Of a stretch of DNA of 64,000 nucleotides, positions 1-8,552 are shown piece by piece. How positions within the stretch are numbered: the first letter of the stretch is position 1; each line of letters opens with the position of its first letter. This DNA comes from Nannocystis exedens (GTDB lineage: Bacteria; Myxococcota_A; Polyangia; Nannocystales; Nannocystaceae). A model generated the notes under the pieces. It worked only from the letters and a program-made list of their open reading frames with translations. It ran no database searches and had not been told where the DNA came from. The position numbers and the translations under genes were made by a program. The stretch is from assembly GCF_002343915.1 (NCBI RefSeq), contig NZ_NETK01000001.1, positions 9,448,001 to 9,512,000 of the forward strand, written 5' to 3'.

Positions 1-830
1 CGCTGGCCTGGGTGGCGCACACGGAGGGCCGCGACGTCGCCGAGCTGGCGACGCTCGGGCTCGACGGCATCGAGCTGTACCAGCTGCACGCGAACCTCGA
101 CCCCGACATCCGCATGGAAGACCTGGGGCTCGAGGACGACGACTACTTCGCCGCGATCATCCCGTTCTTCCTGCAGCCCGGCCGGCAGCCCGACCTGGCG
201 ACGTTGGCGTTCCTGCTGCCCAACGAGCCGTCGATCGTGGCGCTCGAGAGGCTCGGGCAGACGCAGCGGCTGACGATCTCGGGCGGCACCGACGCGCACC
301 AGAACGTGTTCGACAGCATCGCCACCGACGGCGAGCGCGGCGACTCGTACCGGCGCATGATCCGGTGGTTCAATAACCGGATCCGTACGCCCGAGTTGAC
401 GCCGCAGGCGGTCAAGGCGGCGCTGCGCGCGGGCAACAACCACATCGTGTTCGAGTCGCTCGGCACGCCGGTCGGGTTCGATTTCCACGGCGAGGCCGCG
501 GCGGTGGTCGAGATGGGCAGCGAGACGTCGCTGGCCGGCGGCCCGCTCACGCTGCGGGCCACGTTGCCGACGCTCGACTCGCGCAGCCCGCAGGGCGCAG
601 AGGCGCCGGGGGTCCGCGGGGTGCTCTACCGGGCCACCGCCGACGAGCGGCAGGAGCTCATGACCTGGTCGAGCGGACAGATCGAGGTCGAGGCGCCGGG
701 CCCCGGCGTGTACCGCGTCGAGGTCTGGATCACGCCGAAGCACCTGCTGCCGTACCTCGGCGACGCGCTCCAATACGCCGACATCGAGGCGCCGTGGATC
801 TACAGCGGCGCGCTGTTCGTTCGGCCCTGA
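1..830 (+). CDS. PHP-family metal-dependent phosphoesterase (5' end cut by window)
   Basis: The reading frame is open from the window edge (LAWVAHTEG onward) to a TGA at 828-830, so the true start lies upstream. The segment SGGTDAHQN near window residue 95 is the metal-binding GTDAH motif of PHP-domain hydrolases, which cleave phosphoester bonds using a metal cluster. The last 100 residues look like a beta-rich C-terminal extension with no recognised motif. No signal peptide can be judged because the N terminus is missing. It converges on the next gene, with a shared hairpin between them. The family assignment is fairly safe; the substrate is unknown. Confidence 0.75.
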   Translation, partial: LAWVAHTEGRDVAELATLGLDGIELYQLHANLDPDIRMEDLGLEDDDYFAAIIPFFLQPGRQPDLATLAFLLPNEPSIVALERLGQTQRLTISGGTDAHQNVFDSIATDGERGDSYRRMIRWFNNRIRTPELTPQAVKAALRAGNNHIVFESLGTPVGFDFHGEAAAVVEMGSETSLAGGPLTLRATLPTLDSRSPQGAEAPGVRGVLYRATADERQELMTWSSGQIEVEAPGPGVYRVEVWITPKHLLPYLGDALQYADIEAPWIYSGALFVRP

Positions 831-839
831 TTGTCAGCA

Positions 840-860
840 CATGGCACATAAGACAGCCGG
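840..860. repeat. 14-nt repeat, one pair (degenerate)
   Basis: CATGGCA at 840 is followed 14 bp later by CAGCCGG at 854. This is a weak member of the dispersed 14-nt family described under findings. Confidence 0.4.
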
Positions 861-880
861 AGGCCCAGGCGCCTCCGGCT
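855..880. terminator. Hairpin between convergent genes
   Basis: AGCCGGAGGC and GCCTCCGGCT form a perfect 10-bp stem around a 6-nt loop. It lies between the stop of the PHP gene and the stop of the DUF1571 gene. There is no T tract on either side, so termination is inferred from the position and the stem only. Confidence 0.55.
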
Positions 881-891
881 GAATCGTCGGA

Positions 892-1689
892 TCAGAAGTT
901 GTACTCGGCGTTTTCCGGGTCGAAGTCGAGGTCGGACAGGCCGACGTTGAGCTTGGTGTCCTGGAAGCCGTAGTCCTCGAGCAGGTCGCCGTCGGCGTCC
1001 CACACCTGGATCCGCGTCGGCATCTTCGACTTCACGTCGAAGCAGACCTTGGCGCGCGCGGCGTAGTAGACGCTGAACACGCCGCCCGCCGGGGTGCGGG
1101 CCTCGATGCAGCGGCTGCGGGCGCCGTAGACGACCTTCTCGCCGAGGTCGAGGTATCGGACGCCGTCCTGCGGGCGCGACTCGCTGAGCCGGGCGTCGCG
1201 GGCGATGACGCCGATCGCGTGGCCGAAGTGGGCCTCGGTGACCATGTGGCGGTTGCCCTGCATGGCCATGCTCGAGTCGGGCTTCAGGTTGACGGTCATG
1301 TCCGGGAACGAGCCCTTGTGGGCCCGGATCTTGTCGTCGTTCCAGCCCTTGACGTAGATGACCTCGCGGGTCTGGTTCACCTCGCCGGTCCACTTGAGGT
1401 AGAGGCCGAGCGGCTTGCGGAACTTGACCTGGATCTCTTCGCGCGGCATGAGGCGGCCCTTGACGCGCTCTTGCTTGTACATGGTGGTGGTGTAGTCGTG
1501 GACCTGCTCGAACGCCTTCTCCATGTCGAACACGAGCTGGCGGATCTTCGCAGCGTCGGCCTCGACGCCGGCGACGGCGGCGGGCTCCTCGGCGCGAGCG
1601 ACGAGCGCGGCGCCGGCGACGACCGTGACCGCCGCGATCAGCGACGGCACATGACGCGTAAGCCATTTCATGGGGTGGAGCTTTTGCAT
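892..1689 (-). CDS. DUF1571 family exported protein (LolA-like fold expected)
   Basis: The protein is 265 residues with an N-terminal signal peptide whose hydrophobic core covers about residues 15-30, cleaved near ARA. The mature part contains the conserved blocks YTTTMYKQERV, KFRKPLGLYLKW and REVIYVKGWND typical of DUF1571, and it ends in EYNF as family members do. The family resembles periplasmic lipoprotein carriers, but its function is unknown. I chose the ATG at 1687-1689 because GAGAGGAAG sits about 9 bp upstream. An internal ATG seven codons later is the alternative. It is alone on its strand, with about 280 bp of upstream sequence. Confidence 0.8.
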   Translation of the reverse strand: MQKLHPMKWLTRHVPSLIAAVTVVAGAALVARAEEPAAVAGVEADAAKIRQLVFDMEKAFEQVHDYTTTMYKQERVKGRLMPREEIQVKFRKPLGLYLKWTGEVNQTREVIYVKGWNDDKIRAHKGSFPDMTVNLKPDSSMAMQGNRHMVTEAHFGHAIGVIARDARLSESRPQDGVRYLDLGEKVVYGARSRCIEARTPAGGVFSVYYAARAKVCFDVKSKMPTRIQVWDADGDLLEDYGFQDTKLNVGLSDLDFDPENAEYNF

Positions 1690-1969
1690 GGCTTTCTTCC
1701 TCTCGTCAACCGCGGCGGCCCCGCGAATGCGCAGGAGCGAGCCCGACCGCGGATAGACGTTGTTCGGGGGGCCGCTGCGACGCCGGCCCCCAGGCCCTAT
1801 TCACGCGCGGACGGGCGCCCGTGTGAACGCGCCTTATGTCATTTGTGGCTTATCCCGTGCGGATCATTCGAATGCGCGATGTCGTGCGTACGCGCGAATC
1901 GGCGCGGTGCGTATCGCAGGCCCGCCGGATTGTCAGGCGGCCCGCGTGTTCACCGAATGATAGCGAGGA

Positions 1970-4075
1970 TCAGCGCTTCAGCACCTGCAGCAGGTTGCTG
2001 TACGCGTCGGTCCACAGCGGATAAGGCGCCTCGGGGTCGACCTTGGGCGCGAGCGCGTTGATCAGGTCGGGGCTGTCCATGTCGCGCTCGCGCCGGGCGA
2101 GCAGCATCCAGTCGCTCTGCCACACGACCTCGTCGTTCTCGAGGTCCTCGACGTACTCGACGTGGAGGCCGAGCTTCTCGCCGATGCCGCGCACGACGGG
2201 GTCGAGGTCGAGGTAGCGGTTCGAGATGTGGACCGCGAGGATGCCGCCCTCGCGCAGGTGGCGGAAGTAGAGCTCGACGGCCTCGACCGTGAGCAGATGC
2301 GCGGGGATCGAGTCGCTGCTGAAGGCGTCGATCGCGAGCACGTCGAAGCCTTGCGGCTGCTCGCGCTCGAGCGCGACGCGGGCGTCGCCGATGACGACGG
2401 AGACCTCGCCCTCGCACTGCTGCAAGTAGGTGAAGTAGGGTTCGTCGCCGGTCGAGAGCGCGACCACGGCCGGGTTGATCTCGTAGAAGCGCACGCGGTC
2501 GCCCGCTCGCCCGTAGCTCGCCATCGTGCCGGCGCCGAGGCCGACGACGCCGATGTGCAGCTTCTCCCCGGCGAGCCGCCGCGGGTGCTTCTCGACCGCG
2601 AGGCCGACGCCGCTGGTCTGGCCGTAGTAGCTCGTGGGCGCGGAGCTCAGCGGCTCGCTCTCGAACTGGATGCCGTGGGTGATCCGGCCGTGGCGCAGGC
2701 GCGTGTACGCCAGGTTGCCGCCGCTGGCGCGGTCGACGCGGAGCACGCCGAAGAAGTTCCGCGTGACGAACATGTTGTCGTCGAGCTGCTCGCGCATGTG
2801 ATAGACGAGCGCGCCCGCGAGGGCCAGCGAGCCGACGAGCACGCCGAAGGCCGACAGCGCCGACAGCCACAGCCGCTGCGGCCAGGCGCCGCGGTACAGC
2901 ACGTACATCGCCAGGGCGAAGCCGACGAACAGCGCGATCGGCAGCTCCCAGAACTCGGGGAACAGGAGCGGCGCGACGACGCCCGTGAAGATGCCGCCGG
3001 CGGCCCCGCCGGCCGAGACGATCAGGTAGAACTGCGTCAGGTACTTCGGGTCAGGTTTCTGCCGCACCAGCTCGCCGTGGCAGACCATGCAATAGGCCAG
3101 CAAGGTCACCAGGTAGATGACGAGCTGCAGGACCATGCCGGCGTAGACGCCGGCGAACAGGGCGTAGGTGGCCCCGCCGGCGCCGAGGACCAAGAGCGGC
3201 AGCCACAGCGCGCGGACGTAGCTGCGCTCGTACTCGAAGCAGAGGATGAAGCTCAGCAGGTAGAGCGCGAGCGGCAGCATCCACAAGAACGGGATGACGG
3301 CGACCTCCTGGCTGATCTGGCTGGTGGTCGCCAGCAGCATGGTCGAGGGGATGGTCGCCAGCGCGAACCACAGCAGGCGCCGGCCGGACGTCGGCTTGCT
3401 GACCGTTCCGACATGTCCCGAAGGCTTGGCGAGGGCGGGCGCGGCGCCGGCGAGCACGGCGCAGCCGGCACACGCGACGGCGAACACGAAGAAGCCAATC
3501 GACCACACCCAGCCCTGGCCGGCGATCGGCAGCGCGGGCTCGAGCGCGAACGGGTACGAGAACATGCCCAGCAGCGAGCCGAGGTTCGACAGCGCGTACA
3601 GCCGGTACGGCGACACGCCCGGGCGTACGCGCGAGAACCAGCTCTGCAGCAGCGGGCCGGTGGCGGCGAGGACGAGGAAGGGCAGGCCGACGGTGAAGGC
3701 GAGCAGGCCGAGGATGGCGAGGATCGGGCTGGCCTCGGGGTCAGGTTTCCAGGCGTCCGAGGGGCTGATCGGCGCCGGCCATACGAACGCCCGCACCAGC
3801 AGCAGCACCGCCGCGAGCGCGAGCGCGGCGAGGTGGATGTCGCGCTGGCGCGCCGGGGTGAAGCGGTCGGCCAGCAAGTGGGCGTAGCCGTAGCCGCCGA
3901 GCAGCAGCACCTGGAAAAACAGCATGCAGGTGGTCCACACCGCCGGCGCGCCGCCGAACCACGGGAGCAGCTGCTTGCCGAGGATGAACTGCACGAGGAA
4001 CAGCAGGAACGCGCCGAGCCCGATCGCGACGGCGAACAGCGCGGAGGAGGCGGGGGTGCGGGCAGGGGCGGTCAC
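1970..4075 (-). CDS. Fused multi-pass membrane / spermidine synthase-like protein
   Basis: This is a 701-residue protein. Residues 10-430 contain about eleven hydrophobic helices resembling an MFS-like bundle. Residues 440-700 are a soluble spermidine-synthase-like domain with the SAM-type motif VVGLGAGTMASYG, the acidic FYEINP strand end and AIDAFSSDSIPAH. Such fusions are common in environmental bacteria, but which amine, if any, they aminopropylate is not established. The start is GTG at 4073-4075 with no Shine-Dalgarno; TAGTCT lies 9 bp upstream. A single 14-nt repeat core (CATGTCC at 3412) falls in the loop encoding PSGHVGTVSKP. Confidence 0.8.
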   Translation of the reverse strand: MTAPARTPASSALFAVAIGLGAFLLFLVQFILGKQLLPWFGGAPAVWTTCMLFFQVLLLGGYGYAHLLADRFTPARQRDIHLAALALAAVLLLVRAFVWPAPISPSDAWKPDPEASPILAILGLLAFTVGLPFLVLAATGPLLQSWFSRVRPGVSPYRLYALSNLGSLLGMFSYPFALEPALPIAGQGWVWSIGFFVFAVACAGCAVLAGAAPALAKPSGHVGTVSKPTSGRRLLWFALATIPSTMLLATTSQISQEVAVIPFLWMLPLALYLLSFILCFEYERSYVRALWLPLLVLGAGGATYALFAGVYAGMVLQLVIYLVTLLAYCMVCHGELVRQKPDPKYLTQFYLIVSAGGAAGGIFTGVVAPLLFPEFWELPIALFVGFALAMYVLYRGAWPQRLWLSALSAFGVLVGSLALAGALVYHMREQLDDNMFVTRNFFGVLRVDRASGGNLAYTRLRHGRITHGIQFESEPLSSAPTSYYGQTSGVGLAVEKHPRRLAGEKLHIGVVGLGAGTMASYGRAGDRVRFYEINPAVVALSTGDEPYFTYLQQCEGEVSVVIGDARVALEREQPQGFDVLAIDAFSSDSIPAHLLTVEAVELYFRHLREGGILAVHISNRYLDLDPVVRGIGEKLGLHVEYVEDLENDEVVWQSDWMLLARRERDMDSPDLINALAPKVDPEAPYPLWTDAYSNLLQVLKR

Positions 4076-4525
4076 AGCCGCGCGAGACTACTCCAATCGC
4101 GCGGGCCACGGCACGCGGCTCCCACGCCCCCAGCGCCGCCTTCGCCGCGCGGTTCGCCGCATGAGCCCGGCCGATGGCAGGGCGCCCCGGTCAGCCCTCC
4201 GGTGCGGCATGGACCGCCGCCCGCGACGGGGCCACGCGCGGCGGGACGCCTGCGAGCCGCCGGCTCCGGGGGCTTGCGCCGGGCGCCGCGGCGGTGCGAA
4301 GCTCTCCGCATGGTCGCGTCCATCCGCTTCCGCTGAGCCCCGCCGCCGCCCGCGTTCGCGCCGGTCCCGGGCGCGTGCGTCGGCGTCGCGGCGTGGTCGC
4401 GCTTCACCCTCCCGTCCACCCGGAGGACCGCGCGCACCTCGGTCGCATCGCGGCCGGCTCACGCAAACGCGCGGCCTCCTCGCGCTCGTCGGACGTCCTG
4501 TCCGAGGGCACAGGAATGTTCGAAC
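4076..4525. other. 450-bp divergent intergenic region
   Basis: The region separates the divergent membrane/spermidine-synthase gene and the macrolide phosphotransferase gene. I see no convincing gene. It holds the TAGTCT element for the left gene and, at its right end, a 14-nt repeat array that runs into the right gene. Confidence 0.6.
4085..4090 (-). promoter_or_regulatory. -10-like TAGTCT just upstream of the 4075 start
   Basis: TAGTCT on the minus strand ends 9 bp before the GTG start, and no ribosome site lies between. This fits transcription beginning at or within a few bases of the start codon. Confidence 0.4.
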
Positions 4526-4545
4526 ATGTCTGAAAAGTCCTATGT
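4497..4545. repeat. 14-nt repeat array overlapping a gene start
   Basis: Units start at 4497 (CCTGTCC), 4511 (CAGGAAT) and 4525 (CATGTCT), each exactly 14 bp apart. The last unit supplies the ATG start codon of the downstream gene at 4526. Confidence 0.65.
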
Positions 4546-5497
4546 GAATTCCACGCTCGCCTCCTCCGCCGAATCGTTCCACCCCGCACCCACCACCGTC
4601 GCCGAGCTGCTGGCGCGCGCCAACCGCCACGGACACGCGCTCGAGGCCGCGAGCGAGGAGCTCGAGACCATGGGCCTCGACTTCGTGGTCGCGCACGCGA
4701 CCGACGCCGCCGGCGCGCCGTGGATCGTGCGGGCGCCGCGGCGGCCCGACGTGGTCGCGGCGGCGCGCGTGGAGGCGCGCGTGCTGGCGCTGGTCGGCCA
4801 GCGCCTGCCGGTGGCGGTGCCGGACTGGCGGATCCACGCGCCCGACGTCATCGCCTATCCGCGGATCGGCGGCGTCCCGGCGGTCACGGTCACGGCCGCC
4901 GGGCCGCAGTGGAACATCGTCGATCCGGCGGCGCCGTCGCCGGCGTTCATCGAGTCGATGGCGCGCGCGCTGGCGGCCCTGCAGGCGATCGCGCCCGAGT
5001 CGGCGGCGGCGCAGGGCGTGCCGACGTCGACGATCGCGGCGACGCGGGCCAAGCTCGCGGCGGCGATGGCGGCCACGCGGGAGGCGCTGCAGCCGTCGCC
5101 GCGGATGTGGGCGCGCTGGCACCGGTGGCTGGAGAACGACGCGCTGTGGCCGACGCATACGGCGCTGGTCCACGGCGACCTCCACCCGGGGCACATGCTG
5201 CTCGCCGACGACGCGCGCGTGATCGGGGTGCTCGACTGGACCGAGGCGCGCGTCGACGACCCGGCGATCGATCTGGCGCTGTTCCTCGGCTGCTTCGGCC
5301 GCGACGCGCTGGAGCGGCTGGTCGAGCGCTTCGTGGCGGCCGGCGGGACCTCCTGGCCGGGCCTCGTCGAGCACACGGGCGAGCGCTGGGCGGCGTTCGC
5401 GGTGCTGGCGGCCGAGTGGGCGCTGCGGGCCGGCCACGCCGGGGCGCTGGAACACGGACGCGCGCAATTGGTTGCGCTCGACGCCGCCGCCGATTGA
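4526..5497 (+). CDS. mph: Macrolide 2'-phosphotransferase (Mph-type, APH fold)
   Basis: This 323-residue kinase matches the Mph family, which uses a nucleoside triphosphate to phosphorylate the desosamine 2'-OH of macrolides in the cytoplasm. MGLDFVVAHATD and APRRPDV (about residues 50-76) are the N-lobe signatures. LVHGDLHPGHMLL near residue 215 is the catalytic loop with the HGDLH motif, and GVLDWTEARVDDP is the DxD-like metal segment. AGGAA lies 9 bp before the ATG at 4526. That ATG is part of a 14-nt repeat unit. In a soil bacterium this is likely intrinsic resistance. Another APH-type small-molecule kinase is the main alternative. Confidence 0.8.
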   Translation: MSEKSYVNSTLASSAESFHPAPTTVAELLARANRHGHALEAASEELETMGLDFVVAHATDAAGAPWIVRAPRRPDVVAAARVEARVLALVGQRLPVAVPDWRIHAPDVIAYPRIGGVPAVTVTAAGPQWNIVDPAAPSPAFIESMARALAALQAIAPESAAAQGVPTSTIAATRAKLAAAMAATREALQPSPRMWARWHRWLENDALWPTHTALVHGDLHPGHMLLADDARVIGVLDWTEARVDDPAIDLALFLGCFGRDALERLVERFVAAGGTSWPGLVEHTGERWAAFAVLAAEWALRAGHAGALEHGRAQLVALDAAAD

Positions 5498-5806
5498 TCG
5501 CAGTCGACGAAAGCGAGCGCGCGGCGATTGACGGGACTTCCCCGCGAGCGCCGCGCGCGATTCGGGCCGGCGGCCGCGCGTTGGGGTCGTCAGGCCGCGA
5601 TCGTGCAATGATCACAGTCGCGGCGGCTCGATAATTGCTGCTGCCGCGCTCGCGGCCCTTCTCCAGGGGCGATTCGCCGGCGCGCGCGGCGTGTGCACAA
5701 TCGAGCGCGGCCGTATGAGGGCTCTCGGACGCTCGTCCGCGGTGATTTCGGCGCTCCGTGCTGTGAGTCGCATTGCGGCACACAGCACCCGCGCTACCCC
5801 CGAGAT
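5498..5806. other. 309-bp intergenic region
   Basis: No gene is recognised. The right part holds an inverted repeat and a weak TTGCGG/TACCCC promoter-like pair ahead of the twin-CX3C protein gene. Confidence 0.5.
5759..5787. promoter_or_regulatory. Inverted repeat upstream of the twin-CX3C gene
   Basis: TGCTGTG (5759-5765) and CACAGCA (5781-5787) are perfect 7-bp inverted arms, 20 bp before the start at 5807. The inner TTGCGG and a TACCCC 16 bp further on could be a promoter. An operator role is inferred from position only. Confidence 0.3.
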
Positions 5807-6208
5807 ATGCGAACTGCATCGATTACCGCAACGCTCCTGGCATTGCTGCTCGCCCCGTTCGTCGCCGCGTCGAGCGCCGATGCGGCCGAAGATGCCGCGC
5901 GGGCGCCGACCACGGCGCCGTCGGTCTCGAAGCGTGAACGCGAGCGAGAGTACGACGGCGGCGTGGTCAAGGCGTCGCGCTGCATGGCGGCTTGCCACAA
6001 CCGCGGCACCGGCCGCGACGCCTGCCTGCAGTCGTGCGCGAAGCGGATCGAACGCGTCGTCAACGCGCCGGCCCCGGCGACGCTCGAGCAGCTGTCGGCC
6101 TGCCTCGAGGACTGCTACACCGACACCAGCCTGCGCAAGACCGACCGCGAGACCTGCAAGCTGACTTGCGAGCAGATCGCGACGCTGTCGGGCCCCGGCA
6201 AGCGCTGA
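5807..6208 (+). CDS. Secreted small protein with two twin CX3C motifs
   Basis: The protein is 133 residues beginning MRTASITATLLALLLAPF, a clear signal peptide cut near ADA. After an acidic and basic stretch it has four CX3C motifs: CMAAC, CLQSC, CLEDC and CKLTC. The first pair has the spacing CX3C-X9-CX3C and the second CX3C-X13-CX3C. Paired CX3C motifs usually fold as disulfide-stapled helical hairpins, as in small Tim chaperones; homology to those is not claimed. I chose the ATG at 5807 because it opens directly into the signal peptide, although the frame is open further upstream. It converges on the FAH-family gene with only 4 bp between stops. Function unknown. Confidence 0.75.
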   Translation: MRTASITATLLALLLAPFVAASSADAAEDAARAPTTAPSVSKREREREYDGGVVKASRCMAACHNRGTGRDACLQSCAKRIERVVNAPAPATLEQLSACLEDCYTDTSLRKTDRETCKLTCEQIATLSGPGKR

Positions 6209-6212
6209 GGGC

Positions 6213-7067
6213 TCAGGTGAACGGCGTGACCAGGGGGGCCAGCTCGAAGCCGTCGAAGCCGACCTGCGCCGAATCGCCCGGCTGGAGCGCGGCGACGCCC
6301 TCGGGCGTGCCGGTGAAGATCAGGTCGCCGGGCATCAGCGTCATGCAGGCGCTGATGTAGGCGAACAGATACGGGATGTCGAACACCATGTCGGCGAGCG
6401 GGGCGGATTGTTTCGCCTGTCCGTTGAGCCAGCCGCGGATCTTGGCCTCGGCCGGGGGCACGAACCCCGGCGGGGTCAGGCGGATCCACGAGGCGAGCGG
6501 GCCGAAGCCGTCGAAGCCCTTGGCGCGGGTCCACTGCTTGTCGCGCTTCTGCAGGTCGCGGTTCGAGACGTCGTTGCCGACGGCGTAGCCGGCGACGTGC
6601 TCGAAGGCCCGCTCGGCGGCGACCCGGCTGGCCTTGCGGCCGACGACCACGACCAGCTCGCTCTCCATGTCGATGCGCTCGTAGCCGCGGGGCAGCGCCA
6701 CGGGCCGGCCCGACGGCACGAGGCAGCTCGGCGGCTTGAAGAACAGCAGCGGCTCGGTGGGGACCTCGTTGCCGAGCTCGGCCGCGTGGGCGCGGAAGTT
6801 GCGGCCGACGCAGATCACCTTGCTCGGGCGCGCCGGCGCGAGCAGCTCCAGCGCGGCGACCGGGGAGCGCGCGCCCGCGGGTGCCGCCGCCGCTCGCTGC
6901 CACGGGTCGCCGTCGTCGTCGGCGAACGGATCGTCGATCTCCTCGGCGATGTCGTCCGGGCCGGGCGCAGCGCCGCGCGTCCGCACTCGCATCGCCCGCG
7001 CACCCGCCGCTCCGGACGCCCGGGCGCGCCCGAGCCACAGCACCTCGTCGTTGCCTCCGCTGGTCAT
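6213..7067 (-). CDS. Fumarylacetoacetate hydrolase (FAH) family protein
   Basis: This protein has 284 residues. The first 65 are a variable, acidic N-terminal part. From about residue 80 it has ICVGRNFRAHAAELGNE, FFKPPSCL, MESELVVVVG, GNDVSNRDLQ and GDLIFTGTPEGVA, the usual order of FAH-family metal-binding and catalytic segments (E-x-E and downstream D). The family covers 5-oxopent-3-ene-tricarboxylate decarboxylases, acylpyruvate hydrolases and related isomerases; the substrate here cannot be fixed. I chose ATG 7065-7067 rather than a TTG at 7103. It diverges from the flippase-like gene. Confidence 0.85.
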   Translation of the reverse strand: MTSGGNDEVLWLGRARASGAAGARAMRVRTRGAAPGPDDIAEEIDDPFADDDGDPWQRAAAAPAGARSPVAALELLAPARPSKVICVGRNFRAHAAELGNEVPTEPLLFFKPPSCLVPSGRPVALPRGYERIDMESELVVVVGRKASRVAAERAFEHVAGYAVGNDVSNRDLQKRDKQWTRAKGFDGFGPLASWIRLTPPGFVPPAEAKIRGWLNGQAKQSAPLADMVFDIPYLFAYISACMTLMPGDLIFTGTPEGVAALQPGDSAQVGFDGFELAPLVTPFT

Positions 7068-7151
7068 CGCCGCGATGCTGCCCGCCTCGCCGCCCGCGCG
7101 CAAGTCGGCGCCCGCGGCCCGCGCCGATCTTGTCTCGCGCGCCGGGGCCGC

Positions 7152-7157
7152 TATCCT
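7152..7157 (+). promoter_or_regulatory. -10-like TATCCT ahead of a short ORF and the flippase gene
   Basis: TATCCT ends 8 bp before an ATG at 7166 that opens a nine-codon ORF overlapping the GTG start of the next gene. No Shine-Dalgarno lies between TATCCT and that ATG. Confidence 0.4.
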
Positions 7158-7165
7158 CGCCGCCC

Positions 7166-7195
7166 ATGCCGAAACGCCCGCGGGAGCTCGCGTGA
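7166..7195 (+). CDS. Possible nine-residue leader peptide
   Basis: ATG at 7166 opens a reading frame for MPKRPRELA that ends in TGA at 7193-7195. The TGA overlaps the GTG start at 7192 as GTGA, the classic four-base coupling overlap. The frame may be fortuitous; position and overlap are the only support. Confidence 0.25.
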   Translation: MPKRPRELA

Positions 7196-8205
7196 GCCGC
7201 TTCGTCCGCCGCGCCCTCGTCGGCGTCGCGCTCGGCGTGCTGGTCTACGCGGCGGCGGTGCTGTGGGTCGACGCCGGACGTGTCCAAGAGGCCATGTCCA
7301 ATTATACATGGTCGATGGTGCTGGTGGCGCTGGCGCTGTCGAGCGTCAACTATTTGCTGCGATTCCTGAAGTGGGAGCTGTGCCTGGGCTGGCTCGGGGT
7401 CCGCGGCGCCGGGCCGGGCGCGGCGCCGGGGCTGACCTACGGTCGCTCGCTGCTCGTCTACCTCGCCGGCCTGAGCATGTCGGTGACGCCGGGCAAGATC
7501 GGCGAGGTGCTGCGCAGCTACCTCCTGCGCGAGACCGACGGCGTGCCGTTCACCCGCACCGCGCCGGTGGTGGTCGCCGATCGCCTGACCGACCTGGTCG
7601 CGCTGGTGGTGCTCAGCCTGGTCGGCATCGCCGAGCACCGCGAGTACCTGCCGGTCGCCCTCGTCACGCTCGCCCTGGTGTTCGCGGGAGTGGTGGTGCT
7701 CGGCAGCCCGCGGCTGTGTCGCGGGCTGCTGGCGCTGCTCGCCCGGCTGCCGCGGCTGCGCGGCCTGGTCGCCCGCGCCGAGGGGCTGGTCGACAGCAGC
7801 GCGGCGGTGCTGCGCCTGCGGGCGCTGGTGGTGCTGAGCGTGATCAGCGTGGCCGGCTGGGGCCTCGAGTGCGTCGGCTACTGGCTGATCTTGCACGGCT
7901 TCCTCGGGGTCGAGGCGAGCCTGTCCCTTTGTACATTCCTGTGGGCGACGACGACGCTGATCGGCGCGCTGAGCTTCTTGCCGGGCGGGCTCGGCGCGAC
8001 GGAGGGCTCGCTGGCGGTGCTGGTGGCGCGCCTGGCCCACGGGGTGACGCACCCGGTCGCGCTGGCGTCGACGATCCTCATCCGCGCCTGCACGCTGTGG
8101 TACGGCGAGGTCGTCGGCGGGGTCGCGCTGGCGGTGCTCATCCGCCGCGGCCAGAGCAGGCGACAGGCGTGCGAGGAGCCGACCGCCGGGTCGTCGACGG
8201 TGTGA
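7192..8205 (+). CDS. Lysylphosphatidylglycerol synthase TM / flippase-like membrane protein (UPF0104)
   Basis: The protein is 337 residues with about eight hydrophobic helices. It has the family landmarks RFLKWELCLGWLG, GKIGEVLRSYLLR (residues 100-112), VVVADRLTDLVAL and FLPGGLGATEGSL. Related proteins are integral membrane flippases or the transmembrane half of MprF, acting on lipid-linked substrates in the inner membrane. No aminoacyl-transferase domain is fused. Start GTG 7192 has CGGGAG about 5 bp upstream and overlaps a tiny ORF. Two 14-nt repeat loci lie inside the frame at 7279-7313 and 7920-7940, the first in an extracytoplasmic loop (GRVQEAMSNYTW). The substrate is unknown. Confidence 0.8.
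   Translation: MSRFVRRALVGVALGVLVYAAAVLWVDAGRVQEAMSNYTWSMVLVALALSSVNYLLRFLKWELCLGWLGVRGAGPGAAPGLTYGRSLLVYLAGLSMSVTPGKIGEVLRSYLLRETDGVPFTRTAPVVVADRLTDLVALVVLSLVGIAEHREYLPVALVTLALVFAGVVVLGSPRLCRGLLALLARLPRLRGLVARAEGLVDSSAAVLRLRALVVLSVISVAGWGLECVGYWLILHGFLGVEASLSLCTFLWATTTLIGALSFLPGGLGATEGSLAVLVARLAHGVTHPVALASTILIRACTLWYGEVVGGVALAVLIRRGQSRRQACEEPTAGSSTV
7279..7313. repeat. 14-nt repeat, three units in coding sequence
   Basis: CGTGTCC at 7279, CATGTCC at 7293 and CATGGTC at 7307 are spaced exactly 14 bp within the flippase-like gene. Confidence 0.6.
7920..7940. repeat. 14-nt repeat pair in coding sequence
   Basis: CCTGTCC at 7920 and CATTCCT at 7934, 14 bp apart, lie in the segment encoding LSLCTFLWA. 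Confidence 0.45.
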
Positions 8206-8552
8206 TCGGGTGGCGGCGGGGAGCGGGCCGCGCCGCGGTCGTGCGGGTGCGTCGCAGCGATCGATCGACGGGGTTGATCCGGATCGGATCACGTCGTCAT
8301 TCGCCGATCGCTGCGACGACGCGGTCGCGACTTCGACGCGGGTGAGCGAGGGCGGCGCGGCGAAGGCGAGGCGCTGCGGCCTCGCAGACGCGGTCCTTCG
8401 CGCGGCGGTGCGCTCGCCCGCGCGCGTGTCTCCGCCGGTGCCCGCGAGTACGCGGTCACATGCCGCGCGACGCACGAAACACAAGCCGGTCGCTGTCCCG
8501 GCGCCGCGCGCTTGCTCTCCGCTGGATCAACCGGGTGTTCTAGGTTGTCGTC
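8206..8552. other. 347-bp intergenic region
   Basis: I see no gene here. The only element noted is the TAGGTT hexamer at its right end, just before the Fis-type gene. Confidence 0.5.
8541..8546 (+). promoter_or_regulatory. -10-like TAGGTT, 6 bp before the Fis-type start
   Basis: TAGGTT is followed by GTCGTC and then ATG at 8553. Transcription starting seven bases after the hexamer would begin on the A of the start codon. Confidence 0.45.
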
